From Symbiodinium kawagutii (Eukaryota > Sar > Dinophyceae > Suessiales > Symbiodiniaceae): a stretch of DNA of 64,000 bases. Shown piece by piece: positions 9,394 to 19,800 of this stretch (positions are counted from its first letter, which is position 1; every line of letters begins with the position of its first letter). Both the position numbers and the translations under genes were made by a program. Under the pieces are notes generated by a model that worked only from the letters and a program-made list of their open reading frames with translations, searched no databases and had not been told where the DNA came from. The stretch lies in NCBI GenBank assembly GCA_009767595.1, contig VSDK01015717.1:549883-613882 (forward strand), given 5' to 3'.

Positions 9394-11171
9394 CGTCGGC
9401 CTTTCTGTTGGCTCCAACCTCGCAGGATGAACTCATCGTGCTGACGCCACCAAGGTTGATGCAGGAGGCGGGTGTGATACCTTGGAACATCGCCCTCGAA
9501 GTGACGGGTGCGGTATATGGGTTGACTACAGCCCCGAGGGACTGGTCAGGACATCGAGACGCAACGATGAAGAGCTGGAGCTGGAAAAAGGACAAGTGCA
9601 GCTACCACCTTCGTCCTTTGAAGGACGCCAACCTCTGGGAGATTGTCGAGCTCTCTGGTGACCAACTACGGGGGGTGGGCTATGTCGCAGTTTATGTGGA
9701 CGACCTCCTCATTCTGGGGGGGGAAGATGTGATCCACAACACCGCGGAGTTCATCCAAACCCAATGGAAAACATCCCAGCTGGAACTGGCGACAAAGGGG
9801 CACGCCATGAAATTCTGTGGGATGGAAATCGAAGTTGGTGGGAACGGGGAGTTGGAAATTCATCAACGAAGTTACCTACGGGAACTGTTTCTTCGACATG
9901 GAATCCAAGAAGGTGCAGCTGCAATAAGAATGGACGAAGTGGAGGAGGAGAACAACATCCAGAAGAAGGAGATCCGTCGTGCTCAGTGCCTTGCGGGGGA
10001 GATCCTATGGGCGGCAACGAGAACACGTCCAGATGTGAACTTTGCAGCGCACCGACTTTCCCAGGAGGCGACCAAACACCCAAGATGGGTGGAGAAGGTG
10101 GCGACTGAGGTCCTCAAGTACTTGAAGGCCACGGAGGATTACACCCTCAAGTATGGGAAGTTGGAGAAAGATAATCCACAAGAGGAGTGCAAGAGAAGGA
10201 CTCCAAGAAACAATGGAACGATTGAGGTCCTCTCCGACTCGTCCCACGCGCCAGAAGAGGGCAAGGACATTTCGGGCTTCGTGTGCCTGTATGGGGGGGC
10301 CATAGTGTTCTGGCATACGCAGCGGCAACCGCTACGAACTCTTTCCACGGCAGAAAGCGAGCTGGTCGCCATGGTGGAAGGTCTGCAGCTGGGCAGAAAC
10401 ATCAAGTCTTTGGTGGATTTGATTGAGGAACCTCAACAGCTGGAGTTGGTGGGGGACAACCGAGCGGCGCTGGTGCTAGGCAGCGGCCAGGGTGGGGGGT
10501 GGAGAACACGACACCTCCGACTCAGAGCCTATGCTTTGGTTGAGGCTGTGAAGACTGGGGAGGTGAGCCTTTGCTACCGTCCAGGAATCTACCTGCTTGC
10601 CGACGCCCTGACAAAGAACCTGACCGCCACGGTGATGAGGAGATTCTGTCAAGCTGCGGGGTTAGTTCAGGAGATCGTCAACGTGATCAAGGAGAAGGCG
10701 ATTGCTCTGGGCAGTGTGGTTGGAGAAGGAGCTCTACAGATCAGGGAAAAGCTCACCTCAGCGTTGGGAATTCTACTTGCTGGAGTTTCTCAACTACCAG
10801 GGGTGGCAGCCACACCGGATGCGGCGCACGAGGAAAAGGATGAAGGGTACGGCTGGGTCTTGCTGGTGATGGCCATCCTGGTGATATGGGAGATGGCGAA
10901 GATGGGGGTTTCCAAGTTGCGGTCCGTTTTGATGGGGGAGAAAGAAACCATGAAGGTGAGGATAATGGACCCCTACGCAACAACCCCAACAAAGGCTACC
11001 TCTGAAGCAGCGGGGTATGACATCACTAGCATCGAGGATTTTGACCTAGCCCCTGGGGAAAGATGGTTGGTTCACACCGGAATTTCTCTCCAATTGTACT
11101 TATGGGAGGATAGCAGGGAGAAGTGGACTGGCATCCAGACATGGGATCACCATCGGGGCTGGGGTGATTGA
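9279..11171 (+). CDS. pol: RT core, RNase H, membrane-type segment and dUTPase N-terminal half
   Basis: 630 residues from the listed ATG, but the first ~20 residues precede the likely frame change and may not be translated. RT motifs: SIDITSAFLLAP near residue 45, YGLTTAPRDW near 80, catalytic YVDDLL at 139. RNase H: LSDSSH near 318, the STAESELVA region near 360, DNRAALVL near 388, and ADALTKNL near 444. After a linker comes a hydrophobic stretch (WVLLVMAILVIWEMA, about 530-545). From about residue 558 the sequence matches dUTPase motifs 1 and 2: EAAGYDIT and PGERWLVHTGISL. The frame then runs off and ends; the remaining dUTPase motifs lie in the next ORF. dUTPase hydrolyses dUTP and would limit uracil in the element's cDNA. 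Confidence 0.88.
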   Translation: MWKSHGRKRVGGGVDATQLRVLLRHAGLRGWGAGSIDITSAFLLAPTSQDELIVLTPPRLMQEAGVIPWNIALEVTGAVYGLTTAPRDWSGHRDATMKSWSWKKDKCSYHLRPLKDANLWEIVELSGDQLRGVGYVAVYVDDLLILGGEDVIHNTAEFIQTQWKTSQLELATKGHAMKFCGMEIEVGGNGELEIHQRSYLRELFLRHGIQEGAAAIRMDEVEEENNIQKKEIRRAQCLAGEILWAATRTRPDVNFAAHRLSQEATKHPRWVEKVATEVLKYLKATEDYTLKYGKLEKDNPQEECKRRTPRNNGTIEVLSDSSHAPEEGKDISGFVCLYGGAIVFWHTQRQPLRTLSTAESELVAMVEGLQLGRNIKSLVDLIEEPQQLELVGDNRAALVLGSGQGGGWRTRHLRLRAYALVEAVKTGEVSLCYRPGIYLLADALTKNLTATVMRRFCQAAGLVQEIVNVIKEKAIALGSVVGEGALQIREKLTSALGILLAGVSQLPGVAATPDAAHEEKDEGYGWVLLVMAILVIWEMAKMGVSKLRSVLMGEKETMKVRIMDPYATTPTKATSEAAGYDITSIEDFDLAPGERWLVHTGISLQLYLWEDSREKWTGIQTWDHHRGWGD

Positions 11172-12843
11172 CTCAGACTACCGTGGGGAAGTCCGTGTTC
11201 TCCTCTTCAACAATGGGGGAGAGACCGTTCACTTCAGCATTGGCGATCGAGTGGCTCAAGTCATAGTTGAAAGGATCGCTCAAGTCGAGGTGATCCCCAC
11301 GAACGTTTTGAATCCATCTCTTCGTGGACCACGTGGGTTTGGCAGCTCAGGTGTCTCGGGGGCTCCTCGGATCCGGGCCATGAGTTCAGGTGGAGACAAC
11401 AACTCCGAGGATCGACGTCGAGCTGAAGTACCAGAAGGCGGACCACGGAGTGATCCAGCACCGATGGAGACGGGAGATGGAGGAGCTCCGCTACCAGAAC
11501 ATCGATCCGAAGAGGGGGTGAGGGTACCTCTCTCTGAAGGGGAGAAAAAGCGAAGGAACAAGGCTCCTCCACCTGGTGGGGTGTCTGCATCGGGGGTGAC
11601 TACGGGTGACCGAGGACAAGAAGGAAGGGCATCCTCGGACTCAGCTCATGCAGGCGATCCAGCTCCAGGTGATCTACATCCACCGGAAGGAGAAGGTGAT
11701 CGACATCGTGCAGGGGGACCTAGTGGGGTGGAGACGGAGGCGTTCGCTACTCCAAGGAGCAACGAGGTGAGGGATGAACCTACTGCCTCTGACCACGGTG
11801 ACCGAAGAGAGGGAGGCGATCGTCCACTTGATCAACAACTACCTGAAGAAGTTGAAGGTGGAGTTCGCCGAAGGAAGACAATCGCAGAAAGGCTGGCGGA
11901 AACTGATTCACCTGAGGAGGATCGGGAGAAACCGCCAAAGAAAGTGACGGTTCAAATCGTCAATGCGAAGCAGCGAGCTGAACGGCTCTATGCAAGGAAG
12001 AGGTACGAAGAGCTGAGGGACGCTGATGAGGAGTTCCGCAGACAGGGAGACTACGGACCTCAGGCCTTACCCAAATCGGGTCCTCGACCGGGGCCGAAGG
12101 CAAGACCTCTTCCAGCTGAACAAGAAGACGTTCAAGGAGAACTTCTACCCAATGATGGAGGTCGGGAATTCGAAGAGAACACCAAGAATGTGAGTGCGTA
12201 TACCCGTAAGCGGGAAGGGGGATACGGCTCCGCTACCAAGGTGGAACTACGCTCGAGGTCCGGCAGGAGTTCAAGATCCGACTCCAGGGACTCGAGGGAA
12301 CCATCCAATCCGGGTGGACAAGCTAGCTCATCGGGAGTGCAGCGGGGGGAACCGGAGCCATCCCATGAAGAGCTCTTGATGACCATTGCACAGTGGATGC
12401 CAAGACCTTTCCACTTGTGCATGCCGCGCTTCGATGAGGAGACCATGTACACCTCGTTGCCAGGAGACACCATGGAGGCCATGATGCTCCGGGTTCGACG
12501 AGGATGGGATGTCTGGGCTCTTCATTGTCTTCCAGATGAATTGGTGCTGAGGACCATGGTGTGCCCGGAGGAGGGATGTGACAACACCTTCACCTATCAC
12601 ACCAAGGAAGGTCTGGCCATCGAGGGACACATCCATCGAAGGACCCGAAAGAGATTCTTCGACACTGCCAACGTCGACAATAGCAGTGATCAATGGATGA
12701 AAGGTTCGCTCAACATCCTCTACATGCCTGACGACATGAAGGTCATCGCATTTCGGGTGAGGAAGGGGGCGGCGAAGATGTGCTACGCCTCGAAACCCTG
12801 GCGTGGCTACACGTTGTTCTACCGCGATGCTAGGCATGGATGA
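11164..12843 (+). CDS. dUTPase C-terminal half fused to a long charged region with a C-terminal Cys/His domain
   Basis: 559 residues. The first 70 residues carry dUTPase motif 3 (GVIDSDYRGEV, entered from upstream in this frame), motif 4 (IGDRVAQVIVE) and motif 5 (RGPRGFGSSG). Motif 2's RSG triplet (GRSGLASRHG) sits in this frame just before the ATG, at about 11115-11145, so the ATG is not a genuine protein start. Residues about 80-400 are acidic/basic and Pro-rich, probably disordered. From residue 400 a compact domain appears (MPRPFHLCMPRF to YTLFYRDARHG) with a possible zinc site, CPEEGC near 466 followed by H-x-H. No relative of this domain was recognised. It lies after pol, where retroviruses place env or accessory genes, but no signal peptide or fusion motif is visible, so it is not called an envelope. 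Confidence 0.8.
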   Translation: MIDSDYRGEVRVLLFNNGGETVHFSIGDRVAQVIVERIAQVEVIPTNVLNPSLRGPRGFGSSGVSGAPRIRAMSSGGDNNSEDRRRAEVPEGGPRSDPAPMETGDGGAPLPEHRSEEGVRVPLSEGEKKRRNKAPPPGGVSASGVTTGDRGQEGRASSDSAHAGDPAPGDLHPPEGEGDRHRAGGPSGVETEAFATPRSNEVRDEPTASDHGDRREGGDRPLDQQLPEEVEGGVRRRKTIAERLAETDSPEEDREKPPKKVTVQIVNAKQRAERLYARKRYEELRDADEEFRRQGDYGPQALPKSGPRPGPKARPLPAEQEDVQGELLPNDGGREFEENTKNVSAYTRKREGGYGSATKVELRSRSGRSSRSDSRDSREPSNPGGQASSSGVQRGEPEPSHEELLMTIAQWMPRPFHLCMPRFDEETMYTSLPGDTMEAMMLRVRRGWDVWALHCLPDELVLRTMVCPEEGCDNTFTYHTKEGLAIEGHIHRRTRKRFFDTANVDNSSDQWMKGSLNILYMPDDMKVIAFRVRKGAAKMCYASKPWRGYTLFYRDARHG

Positions 12844-12887
12844 TGTTTAAGGGCAACTGATCGAGGGGCTTGAGCTGACCCGCAGTT

Positions 12888-12911
12888 CCCAATCGAAGAT
12901 TGGGAGGGGAG
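12888..12911 (+). promoter_or_regulatory. Polypurine tract with adjoining hairpin
   Basis: The purine run gggaggggag ends at the base before the 3' LTR, the place where plus-strand DNA priming occurs. Directly upstream cccaatc-gaa-gattggg (12888-12904) can form a 7-bp hairpin that overlaps the purine run. The hairpin may be chance or may structure the RNA near the priming site. Confidence 0.65.
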
Positions 12912-13059
12912 CGCTGCGGCTAATTTCTTCTTTTGAAAAGACTAGGTAAGAGCATGGCTCCCTGGTCAAGGATGACACACACAAACCGAGGGCATATGTA
13001 CTAGCCCCTTTGAGTGCTCAAGTAAAAAGGCAGTGAAGCCTGCTGTGCCTCCGCTGGAG
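12912..13059 (+). repeat. 3' LTR of element 1
   Basis: 148 bp, apparently identical to 3438-3585 by eye. It is followed by ttatcatccc, unrelated to the sequence after the 5' LTR, which fixes the LTR end at ctggag. Confidence 0.9.
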
Positions 13060-13140
13060 TTATCATCCCTTATGGATCTTTTTATTAACCCTTTTAATGG
13101 TTATCATCCCCTATTATCAAATATTCCATAGTTCCATATG

Positions 13141-13255
13141 TGGCTGCGGGTCAAAACTCTGTATATACTCCTGGTTCGCCCATCACCATTGTTTTCCCAC
13201 TACAATTGTTGGTCATTATCCACCATTCTTGTTGGTTGATACTGACCCATAGCCA
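13141..13255. repeat. Family B TIR element (B1)
   Basis: tggctgcgggtcaaaactct ... actgacccatagcca, inner ctggttcgcc, gttttccc and gttggt blocks. catatg occurs at both edges, a possible target duplication. Confidence 0.83.
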
Positions 13256-13440
13256 TATGCTTCCGACGAAATGATCCTATTTCTAAGCACCATATAGATA
13301 GTACATATCATTACACATCTCCTATTATTGTTAGTTATCATCCCCTATTATAAAACCACTATGAATCGTGGTCAACCCTAGAAAATCCCTTGGTCAAGCA
13401 TTCTTGGTTGGTTAACTGCTTGACCCAACTTGCCATATCT

Positions 13441-13539
13441 GGTGGTTTCTCAAAATAGGGCACCCCCAAAATCATCCATTACTAGTCATTTATAGTACTA
13501 AACCAACCATTTTTTGGGTCCCCTATTTTGAGAAACACC
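13441..13539. repeat. Family A TIR element (A1)
   Basis: ggtggtttctcaaaataggg at one end and ccctattttgagaaacaccc at the other, inner sequence with catcca and ttatagtactaaaccaacc. About 100 bp; atat lies on both sides. Confidence 0.85.
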
Positions 13540-13616
13540 CATATAGCTGGCATATCCCCTACTATTAACCATGGTCATCCCCATTGCATGGTCATTCATG
13601 GCGCTTCATCCGGCGA

Positions 13617-13699
13617 CCGCCCTTGCGAAACCCAGGGCTCTGTTCGGAGAACCACACGTCACCGAAGAGCTCGGAGGTTTCGGAGATGCCGCCCAGGAC
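13617..13699 (-). CDS. Kelch-type exon
   Basis: Acceptor TCACCCAG, donor GTCGCC. Reads VLGGISETSELFGDVWF, then SEQSPGFRKG. V-L-G-G followed by DVWFSE is the Kelch/Asp-box order seen at 48-50 kb, so a second propeller gene, or the tail of the same one, lies here. Confidence 0.55.
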
Positions 13700-15244
13700 C
13701 TGGGTGAGTCATGGGAAACTGTAGGGGGTATGGGTGAACCAGCCCTATAATTGGTGGTTAATGGTGGGGTAAACGGGGGTAAATGGGGGTTCATGGTGAG
13801 GAGAAGTGGGTGGTTCAAAGTGGTTATTGTATAGTGGTTAATAGCAATTAATGGTGGTTAAAAGTCGGTAATGGTGGTTCATATAATGAATATAATGGCT
13901 AATGATGATTGTTAGGGGATCATTTGGGTGAATTGGGGTTGGGAACAGGGAATTGATGGGTGTTTAAGAGGGTTAAATGATAGGGGACTTGATGTCTAAA
14001 TGATGATATATGGTCATTGATAGTGGTGAAATGAAACTGACAACTGTAGGGGATAATGGTTGAATCATGATGTATATTGATTGAAGCGATGCAGTGATAG
14101 GGGATTAAAAAGTCGTAACCAACCCTCAACCCTAAACCCAGCACCTGAATGATGGCATCGAGGCCAACGGGTTGATGATGGGTGGCCAGTAGTGAAATGA
14201 TGGTGAAATGATGATGAAATGATGGTGAGACTATAGGGGATAAAAATGAGATTGACCACTATAGGTTGTTACATATCAGTCCTGGAGTTGTGGGGCATGG
14301 CTGGTGCATATGGATATTAGCAATGGCCTACTCTACAAGGATTCATGATGATTGGTCGTTCACGGTTCATGACGATTCACGACGTTTGTTACTCAGCCAA
14401 AGATTTCTGATCATGCTTGATACTTTTGATGATTGTTGATGATGGTCGATGGTTTTTGCTGAAGGGTGATGATGGTTTAGGATGGTTGATGATGGCAAAT
14501 GACTCATTCATTTTCACATGAGATTAAGGAAATGGCTGATGAGGATAATATGATTTATTGAGTGGCTGGATATTGAGCTTGACAACAATGTACAAAGGTT
14601 TGGCTTTTGTTGATTATATGAAGGGAGGCCGTCCATAATCGGCAATTAGTATGCAAATCCAAGGATGGTTCTTACAATCCAGCCTGTACGCTTGCTGAAA
14701 CGCAAGCACTCAAAATGGGGCATATGACAGCCGGCTCAGTGCTAGATACTTGGATGTGCACCCCCACTTGGCAACTGGTTGCTAACCATGGTCATAGGGA
14801 CTATTACCTACCCTATATAGGGCTACTTGCCATGTTTAGATCCCAGTTTAACCCGAGTTGTTTTCATCCAAGTAGGCCTGCCAATACCCAGTGATGTCAT
14901 CCGGCCTCTTATTCATTTGGCAAGCGCCTATCCGCCGTGTCTTGAATCCTTGATAATGTTAGATCCTTAATTATTCATAAACCACCACCGGTTTACCTTC
15001 AATAGCTGGTGATTCACCATCAAACAGAGAGGTTATCTTTATGGATCTACCATTAGTGGGGTCAGAATCATGGTTCGAAAATGCTTGGCATCGCCAGCTG
15101 CACTTGTGTATCCTATGCAATTCCCACTTGTTTGCAGGCGGCAATCTCGTTCTGAATATTTCTGAATGCGCCATATCTCTTTTGATCTCGGAAATTAAGC
15201 ACGAGACAGCCGGCTCAAAAACGATTTTAGGGGGCCAGATGGGA
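13700..15244. other. Intron-like, repeat-rich, no gene recognised
   Basis: ggttaatggtgg-type low complexity to about 14550, then ordinary sequence. agacagccggctca-like blocks occur at 14726 and 15206. A weak minus frame near 15050-15150 could be an exon. Confidence 0.45.
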
Positions 15245-15535
15245 AGCGCTTACAGCAGCAATAATCACACGGACACCCACAACAGAAGCAGCGAAAATAA
15301 CACTGATAACTAGGACCACGGCAGGGACAACATCATCAACCACGACAACCGCAACAAGAAGTGATGGCGATCCTGGCAACACTAGCATGCAGCTGTACGT
15401 TCCGAAATCCATCAACACAAACGGCAAAACGGTGGCCTTCTCCCAGTACAGTTGCCACACAAACATGCGCAGCCAGCTGCTTTCGTCACGTCCCACAGCC
15501 GACCTCTTTTCTCCGCGCACAAGTGGCACGTTCAA
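15245..15535 (-). CDS. Possible exon with membrane segment
   Basis: A minus frame is open from 15535; it reads LLVAVVVVDDVVPAVVLV then ISVIFAASVVGVRVII, about 35 hydrophobic residues. The Val bias comes partly from the gtt/gat-rich DNA, so this may be non-coding. Confidence 0.3.
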
Positions 15536-15612
15536 AATCCGTCAACGCCAAGCATGAAACAAAGGTGTGTTCCTCGAAATCGGGGACCCCCTGGCATCAT
15601 CCCCAGTGTGAT

Positions 15613-15693
15613 TTAGATGGCATGGATGATGGCCTGTTTGGGGTCCTCCAAGTTGAGAAACTGTGACATGCGAGCTGTGCCAGTGCGATCGCC
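15613..15693 (-). CDS. Terminal exon of an unknown gene
   Basis: Acceptor GACCAG; 26 codons GDRTGTARMSQFLNLED then PKQAIIHAI and TAA stop. Phase 0. A gene end on the minus strand is likely here. Confidence 0.45.
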   Translation of the reverse strand, partial: GDRTGTARMSQFLNLEDPKQAIIHAI

Positions 15694-16584
15694 CTGGTCA
15701 CTGCTCTTTACTTTTCACAGTGCCCAGCTCAGGGCTGTCGGCAACGCGGCTACCGCGATGCGGCAGATGAGCCGCTGACATTGCGCTGTGGGTGTTGATG
15801 GTTCGCAGAGGTTGCTGGCTGTTGATTTGGTTGACGGATTGATTGGATGACCTGGGTTGAATCATGGATTGAACCACTGATCAATTCATTTGGCTGATTG
15901 ATTCTGGCGATATAAGCACTGATAAGTTAGATAGCTAAATACTTGGTTGACTACTTGACTGATTGTTTGTAGATGCAATTTCCTCTTAACTATCAGTTAT
16001 GGCAACTCTTCCAGTAGATCTGAAGCAATTATCAAAATTCATACACCAACCATTTGCTGTGGTATATCTGAAGTGTACACCGGCAGTGATGGATTCCACA
16101 TTCTAACCACTTGATTTCTGAGCCGTTTTGGCGGATGATACCAACTATTTACTGGCTGCTAATATGCGTCATGGTCATTCCCAAGAGAAATGGCTCTAAG
16201 TCCAAAGCCTTTGGATAGCTCGACCCATTCTGGATCGACCAATCTGATCATCCCTGCCCAGCAGTGAGGAGCACTCAGCATTGTCTTGGTTGATCGTTGT
16301 GAACACTTTATGGGTGGGTTGATGCTGTGACTGACTATCATTCCCAGTTGTCAACAGTACTTACATATAGAATTGATCAATCGACTATAGCTTGGGCGTT
16401 ATTACAAATATATCAAGCACTGCAGTAATCATGGTCAAGCAATTGACAAACAAACTAATAAGTGGTTCGGTTGATCGAGTGTTGCACTGGTGGAGACTAG
16501 GACCCTCTCCGATCATTTCAGATCTGGGATGTTGAATATGAAACCGTTACTGACTGGTGCTACCTACCCGAGGGCAAACCAAGG

Positions 16585-16700
16585 TGGCTGTGGGTCAAAA
16601 CCCTGTACCCCTGGTTCCCCATCATTAACCATTGTTTTCCCTATGGTTTGTTGGTGATTATCCACCATGAAATTGGTCGATTAATATTGACCCATAGCCA
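16585..16700. repeat. Family B TIR element (B2)
   Basis: tggctgtgggtcaaaaccct ... aatattgacccatagcca. Full-length copy. Confidence 0.85.
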
Positions 16701-19081
16701 AATATACAAAGGGACCACCAAATGTACTATCCTCAAAGATGCTACTGGGTGCACGCACCGACTTGCTCCAAGGCATCTGACCAAGACTGAGAATCAACAA
16801 CCAAAGCGCCTGATTCTTCAACCTTCACCATGAGTCACAGCCTTTGTAGGTCACATACCAACATATTTTTGTATCACAAGAAGTATCATGAGTTTTTGGT
16901 TGATATCAACATGCAATTTGATAGTTAATAAAGCATGTTCAACTGTGACAGGCCGATCGCCAACCACCCCTGTGCAGCGAAGTCGATATGTCAAACCATT
17001 GTGGCTTGGTCTCCTCAGCATGGATGCAGCATGTCGTCACCTTCAAAGGCTGTCAGCGGCTCGCTATGCCAAGCTTAAACCTGCTTGGCTGCTACCTGCT
17101 ATGCTGAGAAGTGAGCTGCCGAAAACAATCCGGTCACAGGCTAGTACAGCGATGGGTCAAGAGGAATCTTCCGTGGTGGTTCATGCTTTCTTCATAGCTT
17201 GTTAATAGCTTAATAGCTGGCTAAGAGCTGGTTTGTGATAATTCAACCTGTGATAGCATATAATGATTCAATAGATGGTTTATTGTTACCATTAAAAAAC
17301 ACGATGGTTGTTGATAGCCTAATTTCATGGCGTTGAACTAGAGCCAATAAGACCACTTGCAATTGACATGGGAGGTGATACCACTAGGAACCGCCCAAGG
17401 TTTACCACTCTATAAACCAAGTGGGGGTCCTAGGCCCCAAAGAACCAATCGATCAACCCTACCCAATCACCTGGTTCACCCTATTCAACTGTAGAAACTA
17501 GCAATGATCAACCAAGGTTGAATAACCATCAACTGCTTGAAACAATTAGTTCATAGCGATTCTCAGCCACAACTTTTGCCACACCTGAAACGGCCAACCA
17601 GTTGTATTGTTCTCAACCGACCTTCTGCGATTCCTTGCCATGGCTCTAGCTGTTGTTGCACTACTTGTAGCGACCCAGATTTTTTGATGTTTCAGAACGG
17701 GTCACAAGCAAAACTAAGATAAACATCAACCAAGTATAATGCCAACCCTGGATCAATAAATTGCTGGTTGATTTACAGGGGGTATCCTCCAAAAGCCAAG
17801 TGGTTTCCCATCAAATTTGTACCCCGGGGTGTGCATTATGAAGCTAAGCCCCACATGTTGATTGTTGCTTACGAACCCAATTCCTGAGCTGATGGACTGA
17901 AGGTTTGCCATCAAACAGGTGCGATGTCTACGGGACCAAAAACTGCGGCTGAACGAGCGCAAAGGTCCCTTTAAAGGTTGTTGGTTGGTTGCCCTATGGC
18001 CAGCTAATGGGGATGGTTGGGGGTGCCACCATGGCTCTGGATAACCCCATCCTAAAGTGATCAAAAGTAAACTACGAACTTCTTCACTTCACTTGTGGTA
18101 GATTTGGCGCTGAGCATGGTGGTACGCCTTAACAAATCATGATCGTCTCGGAAGGCACCAATCACTTCGGGCAGGGATACCCATCGCAGGTCACCTGGGC
18201 TTGGAAAACTACTGAACGATGTGCAACTGGGGTGGTCACCATGGTTGCACCCTATCAGGTAGCTGAACTAACCCGTATAGCTAGCCCATAACCATGGGCA
18301 GTTCCCAGTTACGAGCCGTGGGGATAGACATCCAAGTAGTTGAACTCCCCTTTGCCACTATGGCTAAGGGTCCACATCAAGATCTTTGCCAGGAGTACAG
18401 GATCTTGAGCCCCTCAAAGTGGTTATGAAGGGTCAATAATACTGACTGATACCCCTTGCTAATACTGGCTTATGGTGCTTGACAACGGACAGTTGCTACT
18501 CGTTTTTTGTCCTTGATCAGATCATCGATTCCTCGATTAAAACCTTGGTTTCAACCATTGGATGTGCAGATCCGTTACAAAATCGGATTTTCTGCCCGGG
18601 CATCTTAGAGGGAATACATTGACTACGGTAATCCGAGGTACTTGTCATTCATCATGATATAAATCAACCAATGCACACCGCCTCTTCAGCATCAAAACCA
18701 ACACCTGATGGTTCGGTTGGAAATCAGTCACACTAGAATAATGTGTGTCCAACAGTCTCGGACCTCTGAATCATAATCAATGCATTATCATCCGCGTTAT
18801 CATCCTCTATCATCTAGTATTGGATCATTGTTGAACCATGCTAAACCATTGTTTTTTGTTGAGCCTGACTTATATTCTTCTGACACCCAGCGGTGACCTA
18901 GTTCCACTAGTACCGAGTTGATGACGATGGAAAGCAACCAACCCAAAGAGAGCTCCGGAGAGGTTCATGGCTCATAGGTTTCCCGAGGATCCGAATGACC
19001 TCTTTCGGATGATCATGGAGAGCTGACCCAGGGCAATGAGCTATGACCATTGACCGATCACGGAGACAACAAGAAACATGC

Positions 19082-19180
19082 ATACCTTGACCCTCAATTA
19101 CCCCACAGAAATGCGTGAAAGTCCCAAAATGATAGGTTTTTATCCCAAAAATATAGGGTAAGGCTGAGGGTCAAGGTATA
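19082..19180. repeat. Family H TIR element
   Basis: ataccttgaccctca at the left and tgagggtcaaggtat at the right, perfect 15-bp inverted repeats about 70 bp apart. It runs into a partial family B copy ending at 19269. Confidence 0.7.
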
Positions 19181-19667
19181 CACACCATGCTACTGTTGAT
19201 GATTATCCCTTATTATTGTTGGCCATTATCCCCCATGAAATTGGTTGGTTAATATTGACCCATAGCCATATACAGCTGGTATATCCCCTATCATTGTTGG
19301 TTCATATCCCCTATAAATTGTTAGTCATCATCCCCTATTATTGACAATATCTATCAGCTCGTATTGGTTATTGTTGGTTATTATCCCTGCTACGGTTAGT
19401 TGTCATCCCAACAACCTATATATAGCTGCTATTTCCCCTACTATTATGACTCATTATACCCTGTTATTAACCATTACCCAGCTAGTTAACCATTGTTGCT
19501 GGTTGGTCAACTGCTTCCCTATGATTGTTGATCATTATCCCCTACTAGTTGGTTGTTTACCTACTATTAATGTTGGTTATTCTCAGTTATTATCCACCAT
19601 TAGTTGGTTGGTTAAGAGCTTGACCCAGCTCGCCACGAACGAACGACCAACGACCAACGGCATAGGC

Positions 19668-19800
19668 ATCCGATGATCGCTGCGCATCACCGCTGGCCCA
19701 TCGCTGCGCCCTCCCATCACTTGGGCGAGAGGCAGTGAGTCCTCCGCCTTGCCACTCGTTGTTGCACACCAGAGGTCGTCCCGTTGGGGTCCTGGGGACA
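19668..19800 (-). CDS. Possible Kelch-type exon
   Basis: Minus strand, GC-rich island in a repeat-rich region. One frame reads QRDDLWCATTSGKAEDS, then LAQVMGGRSDGPAVMR; VMGGRSD resembles a Kelch turn. Another frame is also open, so the assignment is weak. Confidence 0.4.

Larger units (their letters stand above)
3438..13059 (+). mobile_element. Ty1/copia-type LTR retrotransposon (element 1)
   Basis: Two direct repeats of 148 bp (3438-3585 and 12912-13059) bound an internal region that reads gag, zinc fingers, aspartic protease, integrase, reverse transcriptase, RNase H. Integrase before RT is the Ty1/copia order. A primer-binding site follows the 5' LTR and a purine tract precedes the 3' LTR. 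After RNase H the element continues with a membrane-type segment, a dUTPase-like domain and a further ORF, which ordinary copia elements lack. The coding region is split over four ORFs by frame changes at about 4930, 9310 and 11100. No clear 5-bp target duplication is visible: ggttaa lies before the 5' LTR and ttatca after the 3' LTR. The LTRs look almost identical, suggesting a fairly recent insertion, yet the RT core is broken. It lies opposite to the surrounding minus-strand exons. Confidence 0.93.
15694..19667. other. No gene recognised; scattered repeats
   Basis: Contains B2, H and partial B copies. Blocks like acatccaagtagttgaact (18321) recur near 14745 and 46740 in either orientation, perhaps one more TIR family. 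No exon could be supported, although GC-rich islands at 17000-17120 and 17800-18010 deserve a transcript check. Confidence 0.4.

Noticed and set aside
11700..12843. Post-pol ORF of element 1 as an envelope gene
   Set aside because: There is no signal peptide, no membrane anchor after it and no fusion-type segment. The only hydrophobic stretch lies upstream of the dUTPase.
12844..12911. Hairpin before the 3' LTR as a transcription terminator
   Set aside because: It has no T-run and the context is a eukaryotic retroelement; a role near the purine tract is more sensible.
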